64,000 nt of DNA. Origin: Psychrobacter immobilis. GTDB lineage: Bacteria; Pseudomonadota; Gammaproteobacteria; Pseudomonadales; Moraxellaceae. Shown here one piece after another: positions 1-9,139 of this stretch. Under the pieces are notes generated by a model. That model was not told the DNA's origin, ran no database searches, and saw nothing but the letters and a program-made list of their open reading frames with translations. Numbering within the stretch: the first letter of the stretch is position 1; the number at the start of each line of letters is the position of its first letter. The DNA lies in NCBI RefSeq assembly GCF_904846225.1, contig NZ_CAJGZJ010000004.1, positions 1 to 64,000 of the forward strand, given 5' to 3'. The position numbers and the translations under genes are program-made.

Positions 1-11
1 TTCTTGGTCAT
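1..11 (-). CDS. 5' end of a minus-strand gene (partial)
   Basis: The first 11 bases read, on the minus strand, as ATG followed by codons for Thr and Lys, and then leave the window. A good ribosome-binding site (CAGGAG) lies about 8 bases upstream of this ATG, which is the only reason for calling a gene. Product unknown. Confidence 0.4.
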
Positions 12-359
12 GGTAAACTCCTGTGAATATGCTTAGTTTACCAAGTTTATCTCTACGGTTTCTTCAGCATAGCTCAGTTCGATGCCTGTATAGCGCATCT
101 ATCATGTTCCCACAACAGAGTTTATGACGTTGGATGTTAGAAGTCAGTTTCACTGGTTCCGCTGAGGTATACCCCAAGGGAACCAGCTATTCGTAACATT
201 CAATCCTATTTATCAACCACCCAAAATAGACTGCTATAATGGAACTACTTATAATAGACTATGTGAATGGTTATGTTTATAAAAAATTACTTAGCGTATA
301 TTATCAAAACCTGCTAAGTCACTCAAAACCAATAAATTTAGAAAACCGTAAGGAACGTT
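12..359. other. Intergenic region between divergent genes, with a hairpin
   Basis: No credible gene. It holds an 8-bp perfect inverted repeat (CTGGTTCC at 153-160, GGAACCAG at 179-186) that would lie in the 5' leader of the minus-strand gene at 1-11. Two TATAAT hexamers (235-240, 250-255) could serve as -10 elements for the thioesterase gene to the right, but no convincing -35 goes with them. Confidence 0.4.
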
Positions 360-914
360 ATGCCGCAATACAATACCACGTCAACTGCCAAAAAAGCGCC
401 ATTAAACCATGAGCTGTATATGTCAGTGCTGATGACCCCCGACATGGCAAATTTTATTGGCAATGTGCATGGTGGTGACCTGCTTAAAATGCTGGATCAA
501 GTCGCTTATGCCTGTGCCAGCCGCTATAGTGGTAATTATGTGGTGACACTGTCCGTCGACCAAGTCATGTTTCGAGAGCCTATCTATGTGGGTGAGTTGG
601 TCACCTTTGCGGCAAGTATCAATTACGTCGGTAGAACCTCGATGGAGATCGGTATTCGTGTTGAAGCAGAAGATGTGCGTGCACGTACGGTTCGTCATAC
701 CAATAGCTGCTACTTTACGATGGTTGCTATCGATGACAAAGGCAAACCGACACCTGTTCCTCCGCTCGATATCAAGAATCCCATGCAGCAATGTCGTTTT
801 GATGCAGGGTTAGAGCGCAAAAACCTACGTATGAACAGCTCACATCGCCCAAGCTGTGATCTTGAAAAGATGGTCGGAGAGTTATCTAGCAATCATGAAA
901 ACTATGCTGAGTAG
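360..914 (+). CDS. Acyl-CoA thioesterase, HotDog fold (YciA/BACH type)
   Basis: Predicted cytosolic hydrolase of acyl-CoA thioesters. The 184-residue protein carries the HotDog core: the segment around residues 22-48 (MTPDMANFIGNVHGGDLLKM) contains the N-V-H-G-G-D-L motif at the start of the long helix, followed by the strand pattern with S-V-D-Q-V-M-F. Length is slightly above YciA because of a polar C-terminal tail after residue 145. ATG is preceded by AAGGAACG at good spacing. It stands alone; the next gene starts about 150 bp downstream after a short repeat fragment. Substrate chain length cannot be told from sequence. Confidence 0.85.
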   Translation: MPQYNTTSTAKKAPLNHELYMSVLMTPDMANFIGNVHGGDLLKMLDQVAYACASRYSGNYVVTLSVDQVMFREPIYVGELVTFAASINYVGRTSMEIGIRVEAEDVRARTVRHTNSCYFTMVAIDDKGKPTPVPPLDIKNPMQQCRFDAGLERKNLRMNSSHRPSCDLEKMVGELSSNHENYAE

Positions 915-926
915 TACAGTAATCAG

Positions 927-943
927 TGATTAGGACACGCCCT
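927..943. repeat. Terminal fragment of repeat family 2
   Basis: About 17 bases ending GGACACGCCCT match the end of the complete family 2 element at 33067-33237. Only the tip is present, so this is a relic or a chance remnant. Confidence 0.4.
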
Positions 944-1062
944 AAATAGCAAGTCTGTATCTGGCTCACCCTTTACGTCGTGCCTGTTTTTGAATAATCA
1001 TATTGTGTTTTGAATAGCCACATTGTGCATAATTAAACATTTATTATTTTATTGAGACTATC

Positions 1063-2166
1063 ATGAGTTTGAAGCCCTCCGAAACCAATTCACATAGTCC
1101 TGCTAATAGTCCGTCAGTTGGACGCAGTCGCCGTACTCGCGGTGCTGGCAAGCTCATTAATGATGAGATTATTGATGAGGATTCCAGTCCTGTCTCCAAC
1201 CTTGCGCCCAATAACGATGAGCAGCATTCTGGATCATTAAAGACGGTATTGATCGCCGTTGGCGCCAATCTTATTATTGCAATTGCAAAAACAGTGGCAG
1301 CTGTTATGACAGGTTCTGCCTCTATGATTGCCGAGTCAGCGCATTCTTGGGCAGATGCGGGCAATGGCACATTATTAATTGTCGCAGAAAAAAAGGCGGT
1401 CAAACCTGCTGATGAGAGCCATCCGCTCGGCTATGGCAAAGAGTCGTATGTTTGGTCGATGATTGCCGCTTTTGGTGTTTTTATGGCAGGGGCTATTGTC
1501 TCTATTTATACGGGCATTACCGAATGGAATGCACCTGAAACTGAAACCAATTACACCATCGGTTTTATTATATTGGCTGTCGCTTTTGTGCTCGAAGGGT
1601 TTTCGTTGGCGCAAGCGTATCTGCAAAGCAAAAAGCATGGTGAAAAGATTAATGTCAGCGCGCTTGGCTATGTCATTGATACTTCAAACCCGACGTTACG
1701 CGGTGTGTTTTTTGAAGATTTGGCTGCTGTCATTGGTTTGGTGATTGCGGCGGCGGCGATGGGTATGCATGCCTATACTGGGCAGCCATTTTGGGATGCA
1801 TTAGGGTCTATCATCGTTGGATTATTGCTTGGTGTGGTGGCGATATTTTTAATCAGTCGTAATCGCGACTTTTTGGTTGGCTATAAAGTCTCAGATAGAA
1901 TGCATCAATATGTGCTGGGTGAGCTCATTGGTCATGCAGATATTGATAGTGTGTCGTACTTACATTTAGAGTGGGTTGGGCCCAAAAAGATATTTATGGT
2001 GGCAGCAGTGGATATTGCAGGCAATCAAAAAGAAGAGGACATTGCTCATAAATTCGAAACAATTGAAAATCAATTTCGTAGTAATCCCTTATTTCAAGAA
2101 GCAATCTTGACATTGTCAGTGCCTAATGCGGAAACTTTGATTTTAGATAATAGCCAATTAGGCTGA
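1063..2166 (+). CDS. Cation diffusion facilitator (CDF) family transporter
   Basis: Predicted inner-membrane divalent-metal/proton antiporter of 367 residues. A polar N-terminal tail of about 60 residues precedes the membrane core. The second helix region contains A-E-S-A-H-S-W-A-D-A-G-N, the H/D-rich metal site of the family, followed by the loop H-P-L-G-Y-G-K-E. A later helix contains E-D-L-A-A-V-I-G-L, the second half of the site. The C-terminal ~100 residues form the cytosolic regulatory domain. The A-D-x-x-N motif resembles the SLC30A9-like branch rather than classical FieF. The metal (Zn, Fe, Mn, Co) cannot be assigned. Confidence 0.88.
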   Translation: MSLKPSETNSHSPANSPSVGRSRRTRGAGKLINDEIIDEDSSPVSNLAPNNDEQHSGSLKTVLIAVGANLIIAIAKTVAAVMTGSASMIAESAHSWADAGNGTLLIVAEKKAVKPADESHPLGYGKESYVWSMIAAFGVFMAGAIVSIYTGITEWNAPETETNYTIGFIILAVAFVLEGFSLAQAYLQSKKHGEKINVSALGYVIDTSNPTLRGVFFEDLAAVIGLVIAAAAMGMHAYTGQPFWDALGSIIVGLLLGVVAIFLISRNRDFLVGYKVSDRMHQYVLGELIGHADIDSVSYLHLEWVGPKKIFMVAAVDIAGNQKEEDIAHKFETIENQFRSNPLFQEAILTLSVPNAETLILDNSQLG

Positions 2167-2201
2167 TCCTTAATAACTATTTATAACTAGGTAATAATTA
2201 C

Positions 2202-2765
2202 ATGAAATCATTAATAAAGAGTTCTGCATTTGCTATCTCATTGAGCCTGAGCGCTATGACTGTAACGGCTTTGCCAACTCTAGCTGCACACGCAGCGGTT
2301 CCGACGGATGCGTCTTTACTTAAATTGATCAAGGTCACTAAGGTCGTAGAGACAATGAATGATATGTCTAGCGATAGTGAGGTGACAGAGCAAATCATGC
2401 AAACCATGCTGGCATCCATGCCTGATAATGAACTGAATACTGCTCAGCGAAAGCGTTTTAATGAGATCATACTCAAATATAGCAAAGAGATGACGGACAA
2501 AGAGAATAGTGAGAGTCTCAATAAACAGATAATTGATGTTTATGTGCAGTCTGCTAAACAACACTTTAGCCAAAAAGAAGTGGATGCGCAGATCGCTTTT
2601 TATAGCAGTCAGATTGGTCAAAGTATCATCGATAAACAGCCTGCAATGATGAAAGATTACATGGCGAAAATTATGCCTATCGTCATAGAGTCGACTATGA
2701 AAAAAATGCAGAACATCATGCCGCGCATGGCAGCAGATATTAAAGCCATCAAAACTGACAAGTAG
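2202..2765 (+). CDS. Exported DUF2059-type protein
   Basis: 187 residues with a cleavable signal peptide (charged start, hydrophobic stretch, probable cleavage near A-H-A-A). The mature part is helical and resembles DUF2059 proteins: repeated short amphipathic helices and the pattern F-Y-x-S-x-x-G-Q-S-I near residues 143-152. Function unknown; probably periplasmic. It starts 35 bp after the CDF transporter and is followed by a strong bidirectional terminator, so the two may be co-transcribed. Confidence 0.7.
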   Translation: MKSLIKSSAFAISLSLSAMTVTALPTLAAHAAVPTDASLLKLIKVTKVVETMNDMSSDSEVTEQIMQTMLASMPDNELNTAQRKRFNEIILKYSKEMTDKENSESLNKQIIDVYVQSAKQHFSQKEVDAQIAFYSSQIGQSIIDKQPAMMKDYMAKIMPIVIESTMKKMQNIMPRMAADIKAIKTDK

Positions 2766-2870
2766 TGGTAGCGTTATAATCAAGCAGTAGTGCTACTCAT
2801 GACAGTACTGATTACAATGGAATAGTTATAACAATCTTGCAAAAACAATCCTATAAAAAATCCCGCACAA

Positions 2871-2904
2871 AAAAAGGTCACCCAATAGAGTGACCTTTTT
2901 TTTT
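2871..2904. terminator. Bidirectional rho-independent terminator
   Basis: Ten-bp perfect stem (AAAAAGGTCA / TGACCTTTTT) with a 10-base loop and T-tracts on both strands, sitting between the convergent DUF2059 gene and dps. Confidence 0.9.
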
Positions 2905-2980
2905 AATTTATCGATAGTAATGAAATTAATCAATATTAACGTTAATCAGTCAAAACTATAAACTGCTTATTTTAAATTAT

Positions 2981-3463
2981 TTATTTCTTTGGCGCATTGG
3001 CACCGATGAACCATGCATCTTTATCTATAATACGGCTGGCTTCGGTTAATAGATCAGCGGTATCTTCATCGCCTGCGTCACCAGCAGTATCGATTGCTTT
3101 ACGTAGCGTTTCGGCCACTTTTTTGTAGCGATCAGTGATTTCACGAACGTGTTGATCAACTTCAGTAATATCAGTTGGATAGTCATTTAGTATAGAGTCT
3201 TTTGCAACACGACTGGCTAAACCATTTGGCTGACCACCTAAAATGACAATACGTTCAGCGATGGTGTCTGATACTTCGCGAATACGATCTGCGGTATCAT
3301 CTAATAACTGGTGTACACCGATAAAACCAGTACCTTGTAGATTCCAATGGCACTGTTTGCCATCTAATGTTAAATCGATAACATTGGCTAGGTTCGCATT
3401 CAATAGATCTACCATTTTTTTGGCAGTATCGTCTGATATTCCACTTGCGTAACGTTCTCTCAT
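2981..3463 (-). CDS. dps: Dps family DNA-binding ferritin-like protein
   Basis: Dodecameric iron-storage and DNA-protecting protein that oxidises Fe(II) with hydrogen peroxide. From the chosen start (160 residues) the intersubunit ferroxidase ligands are all present with canonical spacing: His39, His51, Asp55, Asp66, Glu70. The N-terminal tail is short with few lysines, so DNA binding may be weak. The upstream ATG (3475) has no Shine-Dalgarno; the second ATG at 3463 has GGAG six bases before it and is preferred. No OxyR or Fur site could be named in the long upstream gap. Confidence 0.93.
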   Translation of the reverse strand: MRERYASGISDDTAKKMVDLLNANLANVIDLTLDGKQCHWNLQGTGFIGVHQLLDDTADRIREVSDTIAERIVILGGQPNGLASRVAKDSILNDYPTDITEVDQHVREITDRYKKVAETLRKAIDTAGDAGDEDTADLLTEASRIIDKDAWFIGANAPKK

Positions 3464-3789
3464 ATTTTGCTCCATTATTTGAATTTTTTATTGAATGAAT
3501 ATTTGTTTTATTAGAAATTTATCTAAGAATCATTTGATACATGTTAATTTCACTGTCTATCAGCTTTTCTATTCGACAAGTTTTTGATGAAAAACACATC
3601 AGTATCGCTCTTAGCTTTGAATCGTTATTTCAAGAACAATAATAGCAGCTATAACGAATGTTGGAACCCCCAAGCGTTAGGCTTTATTGAGTGGTCGTGT
3701 AATGACTTTGTTAATCGTGAAAATCTTTGTAACTTCAAACCATAATCATTGCTAATCACTGCTTAGTTGTGTAAATAGCAATATGTAAA

Positions 3790-3935
3790 TATAGTCAATC
3801 TTAAATAAAAAGAGTACAACTATTATCATGTACTCCTAAGATAAATTTTTCTTGCTAGCTGTGCCTGTGCAGACAGAGGCGGCGCAAAATTTATCTTAGG
3901 GGGCACTGTATTGATTTTATAGTGGATCGACTATA
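3790..3935. repeat. MITE-like element, family 1, complete copy
   Basis: 146 bp bounded by imperfect 11-bp inverted repeats (TATAGTCAATC at 3790-3800, GATCGACTATA at 3925-3935). Inside is a perfect 15-bp stem, CCTAAGATAAATTTT paired with AAAATTTATCTTAGG, around a GC-richer core containing CTGTGCCTG and CAGACAGAGG. No coding capacity. Near-identical copy at 54500-54644, diverged copy at 27181-27323. The rest of the 3464-3939 gap is AT-rich with no feature seen. The element ends 5 bp before the stop codon of the next gene. Confidence 0.88.
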
Positions 3936-3939
3936 GCGA

Positions 3940-4374
3940 CTATTCAGTAGTTGTGTCTTTCGCCGTGGTGATGCCTTTAACGGCAAACTTATCAAAAAGC
4001 TGTTGCTGGGTTAAGTTGACCGTATCATTGGCAAATTCATAATAATCAGGCTTTTTATCAATAAAGATCTGGCTCTCAAAGGTAAAGTCAGGATGATCTT
4101 GGAACAGTCCAAGTGACAAAACGTACGTCTCAGATTTTAGCTGATGATAATATAGATTGGTGCCGCATTGACTACAAAAAGCACGCTCTGCCCAGCTAGA
4201 TGAAGGATAGACTGTCATCGAATCCTCGCCTTGAATAGTCGGCTTAGAAAGGCTATGAACGGCCATCAGTGCGCCGCTACTCCAGCGTCGACACATACCG
4301 CAATGGCAGGCCTCAAAGGTATTGATATCTTCTAACTCAATAGTGACATTACCGCACAAACAATGGCCTTTCAT
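3940..4374 (-). CDS. GFA family zinc-binding protein (CENP-V/GFA domain)
   Basis: 144 residues with the zinc-binding cysteines of the Gfa-like domain: C-L-C-G near residues 5-8, C-H-C-G-M-C near 23-28, and F-C-S-Q-C-G near 91-96. Gfa-like proteins were first linked to glutathione-formaldehyde adduct chemistry, but most members, including this one, have no proven substrate. Single gene; its stop codon lies 5 bp from the family 1 repeat, so insertion may have trimmed the 3' flank or C-terminus. Confidence 0.85.
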   Translation of the reverse strand: MKGHCLCGNVTIELEDINTFEACHCGMCRRWSSGALMAVHSLSKPTIQGEDSMTVYPSSSWAERAFCSQCGTNLYYHQLKSETYVLSLGLFQDHPDFTFESQIFIDKKPDYYEFANDTVNLTQQQLFDKFAVKGITTAKDTTTE

Positions 4375-4558
4375 AAATATTTCCTTAATTAGATATAAGC
4401 TGAATATACCTGATTCAGTAAGATTTTTATTGCGTAAATTTGCATCTTTATGTATGTCTTTAGCAAAATAAATACGCTTTAAAAATTACTATTTATCCCC
4501 ATATTGTTATAAACCTAACCTCTTATAATATTTTATAAATACTAGGAAGAAAACCATT

Positions 4559-6670
4559 ATGCGTATGCCTGAACCGCGCTCATCGCGTCAGTTAAATCAA
4601 TTAGCCACTCAGCTCCAAGGCGAAGCTGAAATCAGTGGTGTCAATGCGTCTGGGACGCAAATATCGAGTCGTGCCTTTGAGATGGTCACCGAGTTTGAGC
4701 CAGCGGGCGATCAGCCGCAAGCGATTAAAAAGCTGGTTAACGGTATCAATTCTGGTATGGATGAACAGTTGTTATTAGGCGTCACGGGTTCTGGTAAGAC
4801 TTATACGATGGCTAAAGTCATCTCCGAGACCCAACGTCCGACGATTATTATGGCGCATAACAAGACCCTTGCCGCCCAGCTTTATGGCGAGTTTAAATCG
4901 TTTTTTCCGAATAACGCCGTTGAGTATTTTGTCAGCTATTACGATTATTATCAGCCGGAAGCTTATGTGGCTGCCAGTGATACTTTTATCGAAAAAGACA
5001 GCGCCATTAACGACCATATTGACCAAATGCGCTTATCAGCCACGCGCGCACTTCTTGAGCGTCGTGATGCGATTATTGTTGCTTCGGTATCGTGTATTTA
5101 TGGTTTGGGTGATCCAGAAAGTTATCTAAAAATGTTGCTGCATATCGTCGTTGGTGACAAAATAGATCGTACTGCGACGATTAAACGTTTGGTTGAGATG
5201 CAATACACACGCAATGAGCTAGATTTTGGTCGTGGTACTTATCGCCTGCGTGGTGAGCTACTCGATATTTATCCTGCTGAGTCTGAGCAGTTGGCGGTTC
5301 GTGTGCATCTATTTGACAATGAAGTAGAAAAAATCACATGGTTTGATCCATTAACGGGAAAAACCGTACGTAGCGTGCCGCGTATTACCATTTATCCAAA
5401 ATCGCATTATGTGACGCCGCGCAATAAGCTGGAAGCGGCCAGTCATACCATTCGCGCTGAGCTTGAGCCACGTTTGGAGTATTTCCGTGACAATAATAAA
5501 TTGGTTGAAGCGCAACGTCTCAAAGAACGTACTCAGTATGATCTTGAGATGATTCAGCAACTTGGCTATTGTAACGGTATCGAAAACTATTCACAGCATC
5601 TGTCTGGTCGTCCATCAGGAGAAGCGCCGCCGACCTTGTTTGATTATATTCCAGAGGATGCATTGTTATTCCTTGATGAGTCGCATGTGACCGTTTCGCA
5701 GATTGGTGCGATGTATAAAGGCGATAGATCGCGTAAAGAGAACTTGGTTAATTATGGTTTCCGTCTGCCAAGTGCGATGAATAATCGTCCGATGAAGTTT
5801 GAAGAGTGGGAACGCATTAAACCCAAAACCATTTACGTTAGCGCCACGCCAGCACTGTATGAGCTAGAACATAGCGAGCAAGTGGTTGAGCAAGTCGTGC
5901 GTCCAACCGGTTTGATTGATCCTGAGATTGAGATAAGACCTGTGTTGACGCAGGTCGATGATGTGCTGTCGGAGATTACCAAACGCCGCGAAAAAGATGA
6001 ACGTGTACTAATCACGACTCTGACCAAACGCATGTCAGAAGATTTGACCAGCTATCTCAAAGAATATGATGTAAAAGTGGCGTACTTGCACTCCGATATC
6101 GACACGGTAGAGCGTACGCAAATTATCCATGAACTACGTACTGGCGTACATGATGTCTTGGTCGGTATCAATTTATTGCGTGAAGGCTTGGATATGCCCG
6201 AGGTGTCATTAGTGGCGATATTTGATGCGGATAAAGAAGGCTTTTTGCGTTCTGAGCGCGCACTGATTCAGACTATTGGTCGTGCAGCACGTCATATTAA
6301 TGGTAAAGCGATTCTTTATGCTGATCGCATCACCAATAGTATGCAAAAGGCAATAGACGAGACCGATCGCCGCCGTGAAAAACAAGTCGCCTTTAACCTT
6401 GAGCACAATATTATACCAACAGGTGCACGTCGTAGTATCACGGATAAAATCGATACGGGCGAAGATCAGAATGCCAATGACAATCAAGTCATTCCGATCA
6501 AGAGTAATCTGCCTGATGTCGATATCAGCATCTTGCGCAGTCCTGATTTATTGGCTAAAGAAATTAAACGCCTTGAGAAGCAAATGCAGCAGATGTCGCG
6601 TGACTTGAAGTTTGAGGATGCCGCCAAGACTCGTGATAAGGTACTTGAGTTAAAAGCGCATTTGATTTAG
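4559..6670 (+). CDS. uvrB: UvrABC system protein B
   Basis: DNA-damage verification helicase of nucleotide excision repair; receives lesions from UvrA and recruits UvrC. 703 residues: Walker A G-V-T-G-S-G-K-T (about 74-81), the beta-hairpin that clamps DNA ([10 protein letters not shown]), DEAD-like L-F-L-D-E-S-H, helicase motifs through Q-T-I-G-R-A-A-R, and the C-terminal UVR helix pair that binds UvrC. About 35 residues longer at the N-terminus than E. coli UvrB; ATG 4559 has a good AGGAAG site, so the extension is probably real. Monocistronic, with its own terminator. Confidence 0.97.
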   Translation: MRMPEPRSSRQLNQLATQLQGEAEISGVNASGTQISSRAFEMVTEFEPAGDQPQAIKKLVNGINSGMDEQLLLGVTGSGKTYTMAKVISETQRPTIIMAHNKTLAAQLYGEFKSFFPNNAVEYFVSYYDYYQPEAYVAASDTFIEKDSAINDHIDQMRLSATRALLERRDAIIVASVSCIYGLGDPESYLKMLLHIVVGDKIDRTATIKRLVEMQYTRNELDFGRGTYRLRGELLDIYPAESEQLAVRVHLFDNEVEKITWFDPLTGKTVRSVPRITIYPKSHYVTPRNKLEAASHTIRAELEPRLEYFRDNNKLVEAQRLKERTQYDLEMIQQLGYCNGIENYSQHLSGRPSGEAPPTLFDYIPEDALLFLDESHVTVSQIGAMYKGDRSRKENLVNYGFRLPSAMNNRPMKFEEWERIKPKTIYVSATPALYELEHSEQVVEQVVRPTGLIDPEIEIRPVLTQVDDVLSEITKRREKDERVLITTLTKRMSEDLTSYLKEYDVKVAYLHSDIDTVERTQIIHELRTGVHDVLVGINLLREGLDMPEVSLVAIFDADKEGFLRSERALIQTIGRAARHINGKAILYADRITNSMQKAIDETDRRREKQVAFNLEHNIIPTGARRSITDKIDTGEDQNANDNQVIPIKSNLPDVDISILRSPDLLAKEIKRLEKQMQQMSRDLKFEDAAKTRDKVLELKAHLI

Positions 6671-6695
6671 TAAGTAAAATATATCGTAAGAGAGG

Positions 6696-6733
6696 AAGGC
6701 GAGTTAGCAAGTAGTTAGCTCGCCTTATTTTTA
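6696..6733 (+). terminator. Rho-independent terminator of uvrB
   Basis: Stem AAGGCGAG / CTCGCCTT with further internal pairing, followed by ATTTTT, 25 bp after the uvrB stop codon. Confidence 0.85.
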
Positions 6734-6901
6734 CCAACATCAAACGCAGTTTTACATATCGCACCTTAAAAGATGCCAATATATCTTGTAAGATAAATGA
6801 ATAAAGCACGACCTAAAAAGCAGATGGATAAATGCTGGACAATATTTATAAAGTCAGGCGTGTTAACGTATTTTACAAGTATTTAAGTGAAGGATGGATC
6901 T

Positions 6902-7273
6902 ATGTTTGATGTCAAATCATTTTTTAAAAGAGAAGTAGAAAAGAAGCTTATGGATGTAGATAGCTATATTTTTATGCCTGAGCGCGTTGCGATGGATTTA
7001 GAAGACGGACTATTGAATTGTGTGTTAAATAGTGATGGTCGAGTTGATATTTTTTATACCAAACAGGGTATAACAGAAGTAGGCTCAGCAGCACGTAAGC
7101 ATCCATTTACCTCATTTGAAAACGAGCTATATCATGGTATTTATGATGATGTCATCCATGATTTAATCAAAGAAGTGGACAAGATTATCGAAGGCTCTTC
7201 GAAGTATTTTCGCCGGAATAAAATATTACCTTCTACCGTATCTTTAGCGTCCAAACCTCCTGCTGGCTCATAA
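6902..7273 (+). CDS. Hypothetical protein
   Basis: 123 residues, soluble, mixed charge, no signal peptide or membrane helix. I do not recognise a family. A longer GTG-started frame begins at 6887, but AAGGA lies seven bases before ATG 6902, which is therefore chosen. The N-terminus F-D-V-K-S-F-F-K-R-E-V-E-K-K is strongly basic and amphipathic; the middle is a short beta-rich stretch and the end is proline/serine-rich. It stands alone between two terminators. Confidence 0.65.
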   Translation: MFDVKSFFKREVEKKLMDVDSYIFMPERVAMDLEDGLLNCVLNSDGRVDIFYTKQGITEVGSAARKHPFTSFENELYHGIYDDVIHDLIKEVDKIIEGSSKYFRRNKILPSTVSLASKPPAGS

Positions 7274-7310
7274 GGATGATTATAATAAAAACTCAGAAAT
7301 AAAAATTCAA

Positions 7311-7352
7311 AAATAAAAACGGGACGTCATATATAGCGTCCCGTTTTTATTT
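7311..7352. terminator. Bidirectional rho-independent terminator
   Basis: Arms AAATAAAAACGGGACG and CGTCCCGTTTTTATTT are perfectly complementary (16 bp) around a 10-base loop. It serves the convergent genes on both sides. Confidence 0.92.
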
Positions 7353-7408
7353 CTGAATTTCTTGGTAAGTGAATGCTAAATGTTACTTAATGATGCGTAT
7401 TAGAACAT

Positions 7409-7798
7409 TTATTTGGTGAAACTTGCATAGCAGCTCTGTAGAGATTTAGCGACGACTTTCGTTACCAATTGCGTGCGATACTGTGAATCTATGGCGGCAT
7501 TGCCCAATTCAACGATAGTCACTTGCTGCGGTGCTTGTTCACTGACACAGCCACAAACATTACTTTTTACCGCTTCTTGTTGCGTTTCAGTCATCGCAAC
7601 ACTAGCAATACGCCAAGCACTTTGTTTCTCAATCTGACTACGGCACTGGTTATCTATTGCTGATTTGAAAACATTCATACCGATATTGTTTGCTGTGCCA
7701 ATCGCATTGCTAGCATTGGTGTTCATACCGTCAGTCGTCGTGCATCCAGCTAGTGCGAAAGTAGCGAGCATGGCCGTCGAGATTAAGATTTTTTTCAT
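7409..7798 (-). CDS. Putative small lipoprotein
   Basis: 129 residues. The N-terminus is a lipoprotein signal with lipobox L-A-G-C (Cys19), followed by a Thr/Asn-rich linker. The mature domain has four cysteines (in N-Q-C-R, V-C-G-C and S-C-Y), probably two disulfides, in a helical fold. No family recognised with certainty. It shares a cysteine-containing small-exported-protein style with the gene at 55288-55617, but I cannot show homology. Likely in the outer-membrane or periplasmic lipoprotein pool. Confidence 0.75.
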   Translation of the reverse strand: MKKILISTAMLATFALAGCTTTDGMNTNASNAIGTANNIGMNVFKSAIDNQCRSQIEKQSAWRIASVAMTETQQEAVKSNVCGCVSEQAPQQVTIVELGNAAIDSQYRTQLVTKVVAKSLQSCYASFTK

Positions 7799-8052
7799 AG
7801 GTTAGTCCTTGGTCTTTATTGGTTTAAACATTTGCATTTAATAGAAGTTGATACTCACTGATCGAAATGTGTTTTCTGCAAGCGAGTCGTATATTATCAG
7901 TAAAATCTATCAATGACATCATCAACTATGACCTTACGTCTGTCTTACACGGTTTTATAAGTATTTATTACATGATCAAAACCGTTAATTACTATCTCTC
8001 AACATAGAATTTTGAGTATTATTAAGAATAATTGGCTGCTGCTGGTGATCTT

Positions 8053-9057
8053 ATGTTATTACGCCTATCTTTATTATGCACGCTCTCTATCAGCGTGGTC
8101 TCGTTTGCTCATGCCGCTGAGATTACATTGCCAAAGTCATTGGTTGTTGATTTGGTAGAGCAGCATTGTTCGTTTCCGGAGCCAGACCCTCACGTAAATA
8201 AGATAAATAAGGCAAGTCCTGACCTTGAATACCACTGCTCTGACAAATATGACGATGCTGATGGCACTGAGCAAAGCATGAATTATAGTCTGCGCCTGCT
8301 GCCTTTGATAAGGCAGGATTTCAATCGTGATGGGATTGAAGATGTGGTATTAGAAATTGAATCTTCTGGTCCCTTAGGTGGCAGTGTGACGACCAATAGT
8401 GCGGTGCACTATCTGCTATTAGATAAGAATAATCGCGTGATTAACGATCACGAAGTGCTACTGTACGCGCCGTTTAGTGAGCATATTGTCGAATACGAAG
8501 TAGATGGTACTCGCATACATTATGCAGCCGTGCCTAACTATCGCTCACATCCTGAGGCTTATGACAATGGCGAGCTGATAGAGCCAACTATAGAATTTGA
8601 TATCAATTGGATAAAAGGACTTCCTATAAGCACTCATTATCGAGATAACTGTCGATTATCAGAAGAAACGAATAAGCAGATATTTACTACCAATCGTGGT
8701 GTGCAGCGCATCGCTACTATCGATATTCATGAGTATACACAGGTGATTGAAGAGAAGTTGCAGATAAACGATATGCAAGTATCTGCCGAGCTGGATGGCT
8801 GTGATGCCAAAAGCGTAAGCTTTGTTATTCAGCCTAGCAAAGGACATAACTTGCCAGTTTTGGCAGATATCTTACAAGCTTTGATTCCAGTGACTGCTCA
8901 GCATAAACCGCTTAGGACGTTATTAAAAATGGATCAACAATCGCAAATTGTATTTGGCGAGGTGATGAGCTTATCGAACGACTGGTCAGGGCAAGTACAT
9001 ATCGAGCGCGGTTTTGAGAGCGCTAGTGTGATAATTAATTTATCTCAAAAAGAGTAG
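8053..9057 (+). CDS. Exported protein of unknown function
   Basis: 334 residues from ATG 8053, with a typical signal peptide (L-L-R-L-S-L-L... cleaved near A-H-A/A-E). A TTG seven codons upstream opens a longer frame, but it would put a polar stretch before the signal, so ATG is preferred despite a weak GGTGA site. The first half contains an acidic D-F-N-R-D-G-I-E-D motif, a calcium-loop-like sequence seen in exported repeat domains. Four to five cysteines suggest disulfides. No family recognised. Confidence 0.65.
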   Translation: MLLRLSLLCTLSISVVSFAHAAEITLPKSLVVDLVEQHCSFPEPDPHVNKINKASPDLEYHCSDKYDDADGTEQSMNYSLRLLPLIRQDFNRDGIEDVVLEIESSGPLGGSVTTNSAVHYLLLDKNNRVINDHEVLLYAPFSEHIVEYEVDGTRIHYAAVPNYRSHPEAYDNGELIEPTIEFDINWIKGLPISTHYRDNCRLSEETNKQIFTTNRGVQRIATIDIHEYTQVIEEKLQINDMQVSAELDGCDAKSVSFVIQPSKGHNLPVLADILQALIPVTAQHKPLRTLLKMDQQSQIVFGEVMSLSNDWSGQVHIERGFESASVIINLSQKE

Positions 9058-9081
9058 TAATGTAGTCTGCTAATTATAAAA

Positions 9082-9112
9082 AACCAGCCGAGACATATTG
9101 TCTGAGCTGGTT
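9082..9112 (-). terminator. Terminator for the gene at 9140-9655
   Basis: Stem AACCAGC / GCTGGTT with a second AGAC/GTCT pairing inside. The T-rich tail is on the minus strand (TTTTTTAT after the hairpin), so it mainly ends the minus-strand gene; it may also slow transcription of the plus-strand gene. Confidence 0.75.
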
Positions 9113-9139
9113 AAATTTATTTGAGGCTATCTGACTGTT

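Noticed and set aside
2316-2783. Minus-strand open frame of 155 codons inside the DUF2059 gene
   Set aside because: His/Leu/Ile-rich antisense frame of a gene with a proper signal peptide and terminator.
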